A DNA stretch of 44,888 bases from Lederbergia sp. NSJ-179 (GCF_022867885.1 NZ_JALIFP010000034.1:1-44888); one strand, 5' to 3'. Counted from the stretch's first letter, positions 16,762 to 24,923 are shown. A program made the numbers and translations. Notes: generated by a model not told the origin, from the letters alone.

Positions 16762-17169
16762 ATGGATAAAATATTTAAGGATTTTAATTTTAAACTAGTT
16801 GTGATAGAAGCGTTATTAGATCAAGACCCACGTTTTTTGAAGGAATTAAATGACCTAAAGGATAAGTATGTAGACGATTTCGAATGGTACGTTGGCGGTG
16901 AACCGATTGCTGAAATCAGGGATTACTTAGAAGAATTAATCTTAGAAAAAGATGATTTGGAAAAGGTTGAACACCTTTTGTTTGATGGAGGTCATGAAAT
17001 TTACCATATCCTAAAGCCTGATTGGGATGGTGAAGATGATTTGTTTGAAATCGTATCTGTTGAAGGGTTTCAATATCTAAAAAATTTGAAAACAGTGGAT
17101 TATGTTTCAATATGTGATCCAAAAGTTCTGGAGCCATTAAAACAAGCTGGAATTGAAATACGGTGGTAG
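16762..17169 (+). CDS. DUF6892-like small acidic protein
   Basis: About 135 residues, strongly acidic, predicted soluble alpha/beta with no membrane segment or signal. The sequence begins with FKDFNFKLVVIEALL and has the later block HILKPDWDGEDDLFEI and ENLK-type leucine-rich ending, a layout I associate with DUF6892, a domain of unknown function found singly or in stress or toxin-immunity contexts. The assignment is by resemblance only. ATG 16762 is preferred to an upstream in-frame ATG-less start because GGAGG lies eight bases before it. The following 200 bases hold a decayed frame. Confidence 0.55.
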   Translation: MDKIFKDFNFKLVVIEALLDQDPRFLKELNDLKDKYVDDFEWYVGGEPIAEIRDYLEELILEKDDLEKVEHLLFDGGHEIYHILKPDWDGEDDLFEIVSVEGFQYLKNLKTVDYVSICDPKVLEPLKQAGIEIRW

Positions 17170-17206
17170 TGAGGTCATTGGATGCTATAGTGGGAGAATA
17201 TAGCAT

Positions 17207-17374
17207 AAAAAAGCGATCGAGTTTTTAAAAAAATTCCAATGCTCAGTTATATTTCAGAGTGAGGCTGAAATTGATAGTGATCCAACCGCTAATTTAATTG
17301 AAACAGCTATTTGGACATTCAAAGTAAGCTACCAATGCATGCCGGAAGAAATCAAACAGGATGTTTTAAAGTAG
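17207..17374 (+). pseudogene. Frameshifted remnant of an unidentified protein
   Basis: HKKAIEFLKK in one frame continues after the A run near 17227-17233 in another frame as FQCSVIFQSEAEIDSDPTAN and then LIETAIWTFKVSYQCMPEEI, ending in TAG at 17372. The uninterrupted and protein-like second part suggests a former gene, but no start codon or ribosome binding site remains and I do not recognise the family. Confidence 0.35.
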
Positions 17375-17403
17375 CACTAGACTAATAAATAAGGAGTGTT
17401 AAA

Positions 17404-17880
17404 ATGAGCAAAGAAAATTTCGAAGTGCCTTTAAGATGCAAGGGGATTGCAGTCGTTTTATTGAAAAAAATTAATAATGAATATAAGGTTTTATTGCTAA
17501 AAAGAGCGACCCCCATCCTGCGAGATGTTTGGTGTTATATCGGGGGAAGTATCGAAAATGGAGAAACTGCATGGGAATCCGCTTTAAGAGAGATCAAAGA
17601 AGAAACTGGAATTTCGAAAGTCTTATTATATACATCGAACAAATTTGACCAAATTTATTCACCAAAAGAAAATTATATTTATATGGCCCCAGTATTTGTT
17701 GGCTATGTCGAAGACGATGAGGAAGTAACATTAAATGATGAACATAGCGATTATAAGTGGTTATGGTTCGATGAAGCCATTGATACCGTTTCATTGCCTG
17801 GAAATGATGACGTTCTTTTATCTATTGAGAAACATTTCGTGATGAATAAGCCACCGGAGTATCTGCGTATTGAGCATTAA
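17404..17880 (+). CDS. NUDIX hydrolase
   Basis: A 158-residue NUDIX domain protein. The NUDIX box is complete at about residues 48-70: G-S-I-E-N-G-E followed by ALREIKEETGI, matching Gx5Ex7REUxEExGU, which binds magnesium and hydrolyses a nucleoside diphosphate linked to another group. N-terminal strands (GIAVVLLKK, KVLLLKRA) and the later YKWLWFDEA strand fit the fold. The substrate is unknown; the conserved W in the D-Y-K-W-L-W region is typical of dATP or 8-oxo-dGTP type members but not diagnostic. RBS AAGGAG is eight bases upstream. It stands alone. Confidence 0.85.
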   Translation: MSKENFEVPLRCKGIAVVLLKKINNEYKVLLLKRATPILRDVWCYIGGSIENGETAWESALREIKEETGISKVLLYTSNKFDQIYSPKENYIYMAPVFVGYVEDDEEVTLNDEHSDYKWLWFDEAIDTVSLPGNDDVLLSIEKHFVMNKPPEYLRIEH

Positions 17881-18063
17881 GTTTGTTTAGTAGATAAGCC
17901 AAAATCGAAGGGCTATTATCGTAGTTAACTAGAATGTTTTTTGAAAATTGCTTGTTTTCAACAAATATTCCTTATGAAACACTTATACTATCAATAAAAA
18001 AATAATTTTGTTATTTCGCCAACAGATCGGAATAGCTGAAGAATCACTGGGAGTGGAGGATTT

Positions 18064-18687
18064 ATGGGTTCAAGAATCATGCATTCGATTATTGGTCATA
18101 AAATTGCAAAGGCTTTATCGATAGAAGATAAAACATCGTTTTTACTCGGAAGTGTTGCTCCAGACGCTGTTTTTTCATACGAAGAAAAAAACCTATCGCA
18201 TTTTTTTATAGGTGATGTGCAAGATTATTCAAGAAGAGTTGATTTTAAAAGATTTTTACATAAGTATAGTAGGCAAGTAGAAAATAAAAATGATTATATA
18301 ATGGGGTATTATGCCCATTTAATGGCGGATGATATTTGGCTAAGAGGTTTTAATCTTTCTTGGTTAAGGAACAGAATGGATGCTAATGAAGGATTATATA
18401 CGTTGTACCATAATGATTTCCGACTACTAAATGGAAAATTATTAGAACACTATGGTTTTACAGATGAATTGCGGGAAACGTTGCGTCATTTTCCTGCCAT
18501 TTTAGACTTGGAAGAGGTAAAAGCCAAAGACGTTGAAAAATTCGTTCCTTATGTATTAGGTGATATGGAGTATGATCAGGAAGTTTTAAATGAAGAACTG
18601 AATGTTTTTACGTTTGAGCAGATCATAGGTTATATAGAGACTTCAGTTGATCTGGGGATATTGAAAATAAAACCTTTATATTCTTAA
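18064..18687 (+). CDS. Zinc-dependent phospholipase C-like hydrolase
   Basis: A 207-residue protein that begins MGSRIMHSIIGHKIAKAL and continues with FLLGSVAPDAVF, SHFFIGDVQDY and YIMGYYAHLMADDIWL. The ordered histidines and aspartates (H7, H12, the GSVAPD turn, SHFF, and the YAH-LMAD-D helix) match the zinc-dependent phospholipase C/S1-P1 nuclease-like fold seen in small Bacillus hydrolases. It lacks a signal peptide, unlike secreted PLC, so its substrate is unclear. GGAGG lies six bases before the ATG. Its stop is followed without any gap, in the same frame, by a piece of a different gene (a PEP-utilising enzyme tail). Confidence 0.68.
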   Translation: MGSRIMHSIIGHKIAKALSIEDKTSFLLGSVAPDAVFSYEEKNLSHFFIGDVQDYSRRVDFKRFLHKYSRQVENKNDYIMGYYAHLMADDIWLRGFNLSWLRNRMDANEGLYTLYHNDFRLLNGKLLEHYGFTDELRETLRHFPAILDLEEVKAKDVEKFVPYVLGDMEYDQEVLNEELNVFTFEQIIGYIETSVDLGILKIKPLYS

Positions 18688-18786
<99 letters not shown>

Positions 18787-18908
18787 TCGCTTAATACCAG
18801 TAAGAACGATGTTATATTGGAAATCCTGATCTTTTGTAACAGAATGATCATTTTTAAGTTTTAATTTCTTCAATCTCTACTTTGTGTCATTATGATCGGC
18901 ATGAAAGG

Positions 18909-18942
18909 ACGAAAACTATGGATTAAACTCCATAGTTTTCGT
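18909..18942. other. Perfect 14-bp stem-loop
   Basis: ACGAAAACTATGGA and TCCATAGTTTTCGT flank a six-base loop. No strong T run follows on either strand, so it is not a standard intrinsic terminator, but its position between convergent genes suggests a bidirectional end signal. The rest of 18787-19032 holds nothing recognisable. Confidence 0.55.
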
Positions 18943-19032
18943 ATAAAAAAGCAGGGAGATGCTATTCAGGATTCATTTTAAAAATATGATCTGTGATCTC
19001 CTCTTTCCAGAATTTATAATCTTCACCGTTTA

Positions 19033-19428
19033 TTAATCAAAGACATAATCCGCAATCTCAATAAATTTAGGATCATTTGGATTTAATCCACCAACTTTTT
19101 TTGATTCATCTGTCAGATTTACGGGAATGTAAAGAAAACGACCATCCACCGAACCGTGATCACTCAAATATCCAAAAATTATTTGTTCAATAAGTTGTTT
19201 TAACTTCTCGACTTCCTCTTTCCTAAGTTGGGTTTCATACACTGGGGCACCTCTCCCGATTTTTAATTTTCTTTCTGGTTCTGTATATAAAACAAGCTTG
19301 CCGTTTTCAAAAATAGAGTAGTTACGAGGGAACATATTCCGAACATCATCTGATCCAGCTAGAGAAAAAGTAACGATAATAAATGGTTCATCCGTTTCAT
19401 CATTCGTCTTCTGGCTACAACTTGTCAA
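19033..19428 (-). pseudogene. Lipoprotein-like gene lacking its signal peptide
   Basis: The frame encodes about 131 residues starting at a TTG with LTSCSQKTNDETDEP. That has the look of a lipobox (L-T-S-C) followed by a polar linker, but the hydrophobic signal helix before the cysteine is missing: upstream in-frame residues are NYSYSWYY and then a stop. The mature part has alternating strands (FIIVTFSLAG, KLVLYTEPERKL, RFLYIPVNLTDE) and a charged helix near residue 75. No family is recognised. There is no convincing ribosome binding site at the TTG. It is probably a beheaded lipoprotein gene, though a short cytoplasmic product cannot be excluded. Confidence 0.5.
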
Positions 19429-19668
19429 GTAGTACCATGAATAAGAATAGTTTCATCCTTTGATTCATTAATCCCCGTCCCCCGATTTTTCGACATTAGT
19501 ATGAACTTATCCTCATAAAGGCAGTTTGTAATGTAAATTCCATTTTATCAGATAAGGAACTTAAGGAGAAATATTTGGGAATAGAGAAATATAAAACGGA
19601 GTATAATAAGATTTCCGCAATGGGGAAAGATAGAGGTAATATTTGGACAATCAAAGGAGAGTGTAAAA

Positions 19669-20280
19669 ATGCCAAACGTTAAATTAGCGGTGATTTTTTA
19701 CAGTATGGGTGGAACAAACTATCAATTGGCAAAATGGGCTGAGGAAGGAGCGAAAGCAGCCGGTGCGGAAGTGAAAATATTAAAGGCCCAAGAATTAGCT
19801 CCTGACTCCATTATAGAGAGAAATGAAGCATGGAAAGCAACTGTCGAAGCAACCAAGAACGTTCCAATCGCAACATCCGATGATATTGAATGGGCGGATG
19901 CGATTATATTTAGCGTTCCGACACGTTTTGGCAATATGCCGTCACAAATGAAACAGTTCTTCGATATTCAGGGTGGACTTTGGGCAAACGGAAAGACCGT
20001 GAATAAAGTAGTAAGTGCGATGTCTTCTGCGCAAAATCCACATGGCGGACAAGAAGCAACGATTTTATCTTTATATACCAGTATGATGCACTGGGGAGCT
20101 ATTATCGTCCCTCCTGGTTATACGGATCCGGTATTATTTGGAGCTGGTGGAAACCCATATGGAACGAGTGTGACTGTAGATCAGGATGGAAAAATGATAG
20201 AAGATGTTGAAAGTGCGGTGAAACATCAAGCTAAACGTACTATTACAGTTGCCGAATGGGTGAAAAAAGGAAATCAATAA
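19669..20280 (+). CDS. WrbA-type NAD(P)H:quinone oxidoreductase, copy 1
   Basis: A flavodoxin-like protein of 203 residues of the type IV NAD(P)H:quinone oxidoreductase (WrbA) family. It binds FMN and reduces quinones by two electrons, avoiding semiquinone radicals. The FMN phosphate loop is YSMGGTNYQLAKW (where classic WrbA has YSMYGH), and the later loops are FSVPTRFGNMPSQMKQF and the HGGQEATILS and MMHWGAIIVPPGY segments. It is closely similar along its length to copy 2 at 33863-34474. ATG 19669 has AAAGGAGAG seven bases upstream and a TATAAT at about 19603. A terminator follows, so it is transcribed alone, unlike copy 2. Confidence 0.87.
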   Translation: MPNVKLAVIFYSMGGTNYQLAKWAEEGAKAAGAEVKILKAQELAPDSIIERNEAWKATVEATKNVPIATSDDIEWADAIIFSVPTRFGNMPSQMKQFFDIQGGLWANGKTVNKVVSAMSSAQNPHGGQEATILSLYTSMMHWGAIIVPPGYTDPVLFGAGGNPYGTSVTVDQDGKMIEDVESAVKHQAKRTITVAEWVKKGNQ

Positions 20281-20296
20281 GTATATTTCATATGCA

Positions 20297-20328
20297 AGAG
20301 AGTCAATCGAATGTTGATTGGCTCTTTT
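20297..20328 (+). terminator. Terminator of WrbA copy 1
   Basis: AGAGAGTCAATC pairs with GATTGGCTCTTT around a seven-base loop, ending in a short T run. It lies 16 bases after the stop. Confidence 0.75.
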
Positions 20329-20457
20329 CATAATAGGGTGAAAAATGTACTAGGTATCAAGTAATAGGTGTTTTAGTCTCCATAATTGTCATATCTCTCA
20401 CAGTTATATTACCACTGTTACCAATATTTCCCTTTCGTAACATAAATACTACTCTAT

Positions 20458-20490
20458 TGTCATTTTATTGTTACATTGGCCTGATATACT
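20458..20490 (+). promoter_or_regulatory. WalR-like box and -10 element of the LysM/3D gene
   Basis: TGTCAT (20458) and TGTTAC (20469) are separated by five bases, matching the WalR direct repeat TGTWAH-N5-TGTWAH with one mismatch. A -10-like TATACT lies at 20485-20490, and the start codon at 20526. In B. subtilis, yocH is a known WalR target, so the box fits the downstream LysM/3D gene. Binding here is inferred. Confidence 0.5.
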
Positions 20491-20525
20491 ATGGATACCA
20501 ATATGACATAGGGGAGACTATTAAA

Positions 20526-21120
20526 TTGAAAAAAATAGTATTTTCAATGATTACGGCTTGTATGTTAGTTTTTGGTTTTTCCTGTGTTTCATCAGCTGCA
20601 ACTACTACATATAAAGTAAAAAAAGGCGACTCTTTGTGGAAAATCGCGACTAAACATAAAGTTTCGGTTTATCAACTTAAAACTTGGAATGGTCTAAAAA
20701 AAGATCTGATTAGACCAAATCAAGTGTTAAAGGTCACGAAACCTACAAAGGCTAAAACAACCGCGAAAAAAACAGTAAAGAAAAAGGCGACTACAAACAA
20801 AAAAAAAGGCAGTAAGCAAAAAAACTGCCTATAAAACAATGACCGTAAAGGCTACAGCCTATACGGCAAGTTGTAAAGGGTGTAGTGGGATTACTGCTAC
20901 AGGCATTAATTTAAAGAAAAAACCAAATGCCAAAGTGATCTCCGTTGATCCTAAAAAGATCCCACTCGGGACAAAAGTGTATGTGGAAGGATACGGCGAA
21001 GCAATTGCTGGTGATACAGGCAGTGCCATAAAAGGAAATAAAATTGATTTGCATATGCCTACTAAAAAGAAAGCCCTTAACTGGGGAATACGGACAGTAA
21101 AAATTAAAGTTTATCGATAA
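20526..21120 (+). pseudogene. YocH-like LysM + 3D cell-wall protein, frameshifted at A9
   Basis: The TTG at 20526 (AGGGGAG upstream) starts a signal peptide (MKKIVFSMITACMLVFGF, cleavage near SSA-A) followed by a LysM domain (YKVKKGDSLWKIATKHKVSV) and a lysine-rich linker. The frame ends prematurely at 20834. A second frame carries the rest of the linker and a 3D domain, seen as TATGINLKKKP, VISVDPKKIPLGTKV and GDTGSAIKGNKIDLHM, the three-aspartate lytic-transglycosylase-like fold. The switch occurs at nine A residues (20799-20807); eight would keep a single frame and give about 198 residues, matching YocH-like muralytic enzymes. It is either a frameshifted pseudogene, a slippage-expressed gene or a sequencing error. 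Confidence 0.8.
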
Positions 21121-21148
21121 GATGGAAATTGGAATGCAGATATGTATG

Positions 21149-21184
21149 GAGAGGCACCTTACAATGGTGCTTCTCTTTACTTTT
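21149..21184 (+). terminator. Terminator of the LysM/3D gene
   Basis: GAGAGGCACC pairs with GGTGCTTCTC around TTACAAT, followed by a T-rich run. It lies 28 bases after the stop. Confidence 0.8.
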
Positions 21185-21335
21185 TTAAAAAACGCGGATG
21201 ATTTTTTAATTATGAAATACCACTATTCCCAATACTCACTCAAATTTTTATAGAACTAAATGTTTGACAAATGAAAATATAATCTATGCAACGCTAATGT
21301 AAATATGTTAAATTATTACAAGATAGCTTTGATAA

Positions 21336-21665
21336 TTGAAAAAGGTGGTATTTGTTATTAAAACAGGATTGGAACTATTAATTACTATAGAAAATAGTGA
21401 TTTAACAGAGCGAGAAGAAACTTTTTTAGAAGTATTGATATTAAATATTGTATCACCAGTCAATGCCCAAATTTCTGGTGTGGGTATGGTATTTAATCCT
21501 TTGCCGAAGAATAAGGATGACGTTTTCCACTGCAATATTTTTTGGGAAAAATCTTTAGATGAAATAGAGTATAAGGAATTCAAAAATACAATTGATAAGC
21601 GAGTTAAGGTAGCTTTAAAGATGGCAGGGTTGAGCAACATAGATATTCAGTACAGGGAAAGTTGA
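21336..21665 (+). CDS. Unidentified 109-aa protein
   Basis: The frame from TTG 21336 encodes MKKVVFVIKTGLELLITIEN, an acidic segment (SDLTEREETFLEVLILNIVS), a glycine/proline turn (GVGMVFNPLPKNKDD) and a basic helical end. It is soluble, with no signal or membrane helix. I do not recognise it. The start is doubtful: the best Shine-Dalgarno (AAAAAGGTGG) lies after the TTG, inside the frame, and points to positions without a normal in-frame start codon, so the 5' end may have suffered an indel. The reverse-strand frame at 21308-21640 has no protein-like features beyond its length. Confidence 0.4.
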   Translation: MKKVVFVIKTGLELLITIENSDLTEREETFLEVLILNIVSPVNAQISGVGMVFNPLPKNKDDVFHCNIFWEKSLDEIEYKEFKNTIDKRVKVALKMAGLSNIDIQYRES

Positions 21666-21773
21666 TTTATGAGGCTATATAGACGAAAAATAAGGGGGAA
21701 ATGTGAAAGAGAAGAACAAAACAAATGGAAAAACTTCATGTCGACGTGATAGAGGACCTGATTTGGAGAGAGA

Positions 21774-21801
21774 AAAAAGCACCCTTTCAAGGTGCTTTTC
21801 T
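21774..21801 (+). terminator. Terminator upstream of the GrpB-family gene
   Basis: AAAAAGCACC and GGTGCTTTTC form a stem around CTTTCAA, with A-rich and T-rich flanks that make it effective in either direction. It shows that transcripts from the left end here and that the GrpB-like gene must start downstream. Confidence 0.75.
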
Positions 21802-21873
21802 GTGGTTTTGAGCGAGAGTTTGCTTAAAAAGGTTTTAACGAGATTTTACAAATCTAAGAATGAGGTGCTTTCA

Positions 21874-22407
21874 ATGAAATTAGGACTAAAACGGGATGAA
21901 GTAAGATTGGAACCCCATACCGTGGAATGGGAGGAAGAGTTTCATAGGGTGAAACAGGTTATTCTAAATTCAACCCCAATTCACGAAAGTCGAATGGAAC
22001 ATATTGGAAGCACCGCTATTAAAGGGATAGTTGCCAAACCAATATTGGATTTAGTTGTGGGAGTAGATGATATTGAAAATGTTGATGAGGAAATTTTCCA
22101 GGGGTTAAAAGCGGCGGGTTTTTTAAGGCTTCGGGTCCAACGTCCTAATGAAATCGTGCTTGCCAAGTTTACTAATGAAACTTACGAAGAAAAGACCCAT
22201 ATTATCCATTTAGTTGACTATAATAAAGAACTCTGGAAAAACTTAATCTTTTTCAGAGATTACTTAAATGAAAATAAAACAGCACGTGAACAATACAGTG
22301 AATTGAAAAAGAAATTTCTAGAAGAAAATAATGGCGGAATTAATGAATATACCAACTATAAGGAACAATTCGTAAGGGGAATTTTCGAGAAAAGAGAGAA
22401 AGTGTAA
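21874..22407 (+). CDS. GrpB (UPF0157) family protein
   Basis: About 177 residues. The family signature is clear: the RMEHIGSTAIKGIVAKPILD block (H-I-G-S-T-x2-x-G-x2-A-K-P-I-L-D), a nucleotidyltransferase-type G-S followed by D-x-V strand (LDLVVGVDD), and the late HIIHLVDYNKELWKN segment. GrpB proteins are minimal nucleotidyltransferases, often fused to CoaE or kinases; their natural substrates are mostly unknown. ATG 21874 is chosen over the longer frame from 21703 because GAGGTG lies six bases upstream and a terminator lies inside the longer frame. It is probably monocistronic. Confidence 0.85.
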   Translation: MKLGLKRDEVRLEPHTVEWEEEFHRVKQVILNSTPIHESRMEHIGSTAIKGIVAKPILDLVVGVDDIENVDEEIFQGLKAAGFLRLRVQRPNEIVLAKFTNETYEEKTHIIHLVDYNKELWKNLIFFRDYLNENKTAREQYSELKKKFLEENNGGINEYTNYKEQFVRGIFEKREKV

Positions 22408-22480
22408 GGATCGCTTTAGCTAGATTTTACACGGTATATTAAATAAACCTTTTTCGTTAGCAGATAAGGGGGAAAGAATC

Positions 22481-23134
22481 GTGAAGCAAACGAAGGATTT
22501 ACTAAGAGAATTAAAAGTATTGGCCGTCCCTTTTCCGGAATTTGATACACAGGATTTACCCGAATACCCGTCAGCCTTGTTTATGGAATGGATGAAGATT
22601 GCAATTGAGGAAGGTGTTTATGAACCCCATTCGATGACATTATCCACTATTGACGAGACAGGTGCACCTGATGCGAGAATATTAATTCTAAAAGACGTAA
22701 CACGCAATAAATGGTACTTTGCAACATCATCTACTAGTAGAAAAGGGGAGCAATTGAAATCTAACTCGCAAGTTGCCTTAACGTTCTATTGGTCAGCAAT
22801 TGGCAGACAAGTTCGGATACGTGGAGTTGCTTCCAAAATGACAGCAGAAGCAAGTTCAACTGATTTTTTGGAAAGATCGAATGGAGCCAGGGCCATTGCT
22901 TTAATGGGAAATCAGAGTAAAGAATTGACACATCGTGACGACATAGATGAAGCTTTAGTAAAGTCGGAAGAACTAATAAAACAGTTCCCGGATCCGGTAA
23001 GTCCTGTCTGGACAATGTATGAAGTTGAAGCCAACGAGGTCGAATTCTGGCAAGGGGATTCAGAACGGAAACATACCAGGGTACAATATCAACGCAAGGG
23101 TGATCGCTGGGAACATCGTTTACTGTGGCCTTGA
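22481..23134 (+). CDS. pdxH: Pyridoxamine 5'-phosphate oxidase (PdxH) family
   Basis: A 217-residue FMN-dependent oxidase that should convert pyridoxine or pyridoxamine phosphate to pyridoxal phosphate. FMN-binding segments are DARILILKDVTRNKWYFAT and SRKGEQLKSNSQVALTFYW, followed by IGRQVRIRGVA. The C-terminal substrate-binding signature is EFWQGDSERKHTRVQYQRK with R and H residues and the final RLLWP, which matches the PdxH C-terminal domain. GTG 22481 has AGGGGGAAAG upstream. Bacillus normally makes PLP de novo with PdxST, so this is a salvage enzyme or a related FMN oxidase; distance from canonical PdxH leaves some doubt about the substrate. Confidence 0.78.
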   Translation: MKQTKDLLRELKVLAVPFPEFDTQDLPEYPSALFMEWMKIAIEEGVYEPHSMTLSTIDETGAPDARILILKDVTRNKWYFATSSTSRKGEQLKSNSQVALTFYWSAIGRQVRIRGVASKMTAEASSTDFLERSNGARAIALMGNQSKELTHRDDIDEALVKSEELIKQFPDPVSPVWTMYEVEANEVEFWQGDSERKHTRVQYQRKGDRWEHRLLWP

Positions 23135-23291
23135 CCCAGTATCGTCCAGCCAATGCCAGTAAACGTTAAATTCTATTACTGTAACAAATTTCTAATTCAG
23201 CAGAAGAGCGTGATGGTGTAGAAAAATTACGATTGTGGATATAGAAAAATGTTTAGTATCTTTATATTAAATTTAGGAGGTATGATATTTT

Positions 23292-23714
23292 ATGAAACCA
23301 CGAATTACAGTAATTACGTTAGGTGTAGATGATTTGGAAAGATCTTTAAAATTTTATCGAGACGGATTGGGGCTTCCAACAGAAGGTATAGTTGGCAAAG
23401 AATTTGAGCATGGTGCTGTTGCCTTTTTCGACTTACTATCTGGCATAAAACTTGCTATTTTTGAGCGCAAAAATATTGCACATGACGCTCAGATTAATCA
23501 GACCGTTTCCAGTCCTACTGAATTTACTATTGGTCATAATGTAGAAAGTAAAGAAGAAGTTGACAGAGTAATGGAACAGGCAAGGAAGGCGGATGCTATT
23601 ATAACAGTCCAACCACATGACACTTTTTGGGGCGGTTACTCTGGTTATTTTCAAGACCCGGATGGCCATTTATGGGAAGTAGTATGGAATCCACACTTGG
23701 AGATCGACGAATAA
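23292..23714 (+). CDS. VOC family (glyoxalase-like) protein
   Basis: A 140-residue vicinal-oxygen-chelate protein with two beta-alpha-beta-beta-beta modules. The first is RITVITLGVDDLERSLKFYR with the conserved D-x-x-x-S-x-x-F-Y, and the second ends in SGYFQDPDGHLWEVVWNP, where the D-P-D-G-x-x-W-E block carries the usual metal or substrate glutamate. The substrate is unknown; such proteins are often annotated as lactoylglutathione lyase or dioxygenase-like. AGGAGG lies 11 bases upstream. The downstream hairpin at 23756-23788 (GTAATATC/GATATTAC) may end its transcript. Confidence 0.8.
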   Translation: MKPRITVITLGVDDLERSLKFYRDGLGLPTEGIVGKEFEHGAVAFFDLLSGIKLAIFERKNIAHDAQINQTVSSPTEFTIGHNVESKEEVDRVMEQARKADAIITVQPHDTFWGGYSGYFQDPDGHLWEVVWNPHLEIDE

Positions 23715-23873
23715 ACACAACTTAAATTATCTTTTCTTAATCGAATGCAATCCTGTAATATCGGGATTCTGATTTGCTGATATTACCCCTTAAACAGACG
23801 GGCTCTTTAACAGAATAACGCAAGCAGAAAATGATCGAACTTTTTTAAAAAAATCTCCAGAACGAAATATTTT

Positions 23874-23914
23874 AAGAGCCTGTTTTGATCTATCTTTTTT
23901 CAAAAGCAGGCTCT
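23874..23914. terminator. Strong hairpin downstream of the VOC gene
   Basis: AGAGCCTGTTTTGA pairs with TCAAAAGCAGGCTCT (one bulged base) around a T-rich loop. A preceding GGGCTCTTTAA at about 23800 could compete for the left arm. It lies between convergent genes and could end transcription from either side. Confidence 0.5.
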
Positions 23915-24018
23915 GATCTTTTTGCTGAATTAGGCTTTTATAACTCCATTTTGATCCAACAAATGTCGGTTTTGGAATATCAGAATTAGTATTTTATTGA
24001 ATAAGACTCAACAAGAAA

Positions 24019-24438
24019 TTAAAGTTGGTTTTGATTTTCAGTAACAATTTGAAAGGTGATACCAAATTTGTCCGTAACATTAGCGAAAGCAGGGCTAAAA
24101 GGAGTTTCTTAAAGCGGAGCATTCACTTGACCGTCTTGCTGTAAAGCTTCAAAAATTCGCTTTGTTTTTTCTACGTCCTTAGTTGTAATACAGCTCGCCA
24201 CTTGATTGCCCAATTGAACAGGTATTCCGGGTGAATCGGAAAACATAAGATCGGCATTGTCGATCTTTAACATTGCGTGTGCCACGTGATCCTTTAAAGC
24301 TTCTGAACAAGGGGCTTCCATCTCTCCATAAGTTATGATGGAAAGGACTTTGGCACCCAATGCATCTTCGTAAAATTGGATAGCTTCCCTTGTATTTCCG
24401 TCCAACATTAAATAAGGGGTAAGTCTTACTGTCATCAT
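24019..24438 (-). pseudogene. PhnB/YjdN-like VOC protein with one nonsense codon
   Basis: The full-length frame gives 139 residues, typical of the PhnB-like VOC family: RLTPYLMLDGNTREAIQFYE, HAMLKIDNADLMFSD and the ending FGITFQIVTENQNQL. An in-frame TAA at 24109-24111 falls in NAPL-stop-ETPFSPAFANVTD. Relatives usually have glutamine here, so a CAA to TAA change is the simplest explanation. The truncated 109-residue product lacks the last beta strands of the second module, so it should be non-functional. The start has GGAG in AAGGAGTTGATC upstream. Confidence 0.85.
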
Positions 24439-24810
24439 AGATCAACTCCTTAATTTTTATTCTTGTGCATTGTAACATCTAAATAATGTTTTGATTTCTT
24501 TTCGATTGCTATCTTGAAAAACCAACAGCATATATTTTGTGATCTTACATTATTCATTAAACGCGCGTTTGTTGAAGATCAAAGGTAGAAAATGATCAAA
24601 CTTTTTTATAAAATGTATACTCATTCACAAGCGAAGAATCCATCGCATGAGATTACAGATCTATTGATCATCAACTTATTTCTGAGTTTTATCATTACCT
24701 ACAACCTGTATAAATGGAAAGAAACGCTCCCTTTTTCTTACTCTAAAATTCGGGTCTACCAGAGAGAGTGATCGCCCTTGTGGTTTTTTCTCAGAGCAGA
24801 AAGCCTTAAC

Positions 24811-24923
24811 GGCGAATAAACGCAACATAATGACGAATAAAGACGGAGCATGACGAGTAAAAGTTGCCTGACGACGAATAAAAACGAGTAACGACGAATA
24901 AATCTATCCCAACGACGAATAAA
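24811..24923. repeat. GACGAATAAA array with 20/21-bp spacing (six units)
   Basis: GACGAATAAA or a one-base variant occurs at 24811, 24832, 24852, 24873, 24893 and 24914, with spacings 21, 20, 21, 20 and 21. An extra partial copy (ACGAGTAA) sits at the half-period, 24884. The filler between motifs is not conserved. The array lies upstream of the P-loop kinase gene, in a 570-bp gap that otherwise holds nothing recognisable. Confidence 0.88.

Noticed and set aside
21308-21640. Minus-strand 110-codon frame over the unidentified gene
   Set aside because: Neither strand is recognised, but the plus frame has better composition and orientation with neighbours; the minus frame has no usable ribosome binding site.
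22761-23153. 130-codon minus-strand frame over pdxH
   Set aside because: Shadow frame without start signals or domain features.
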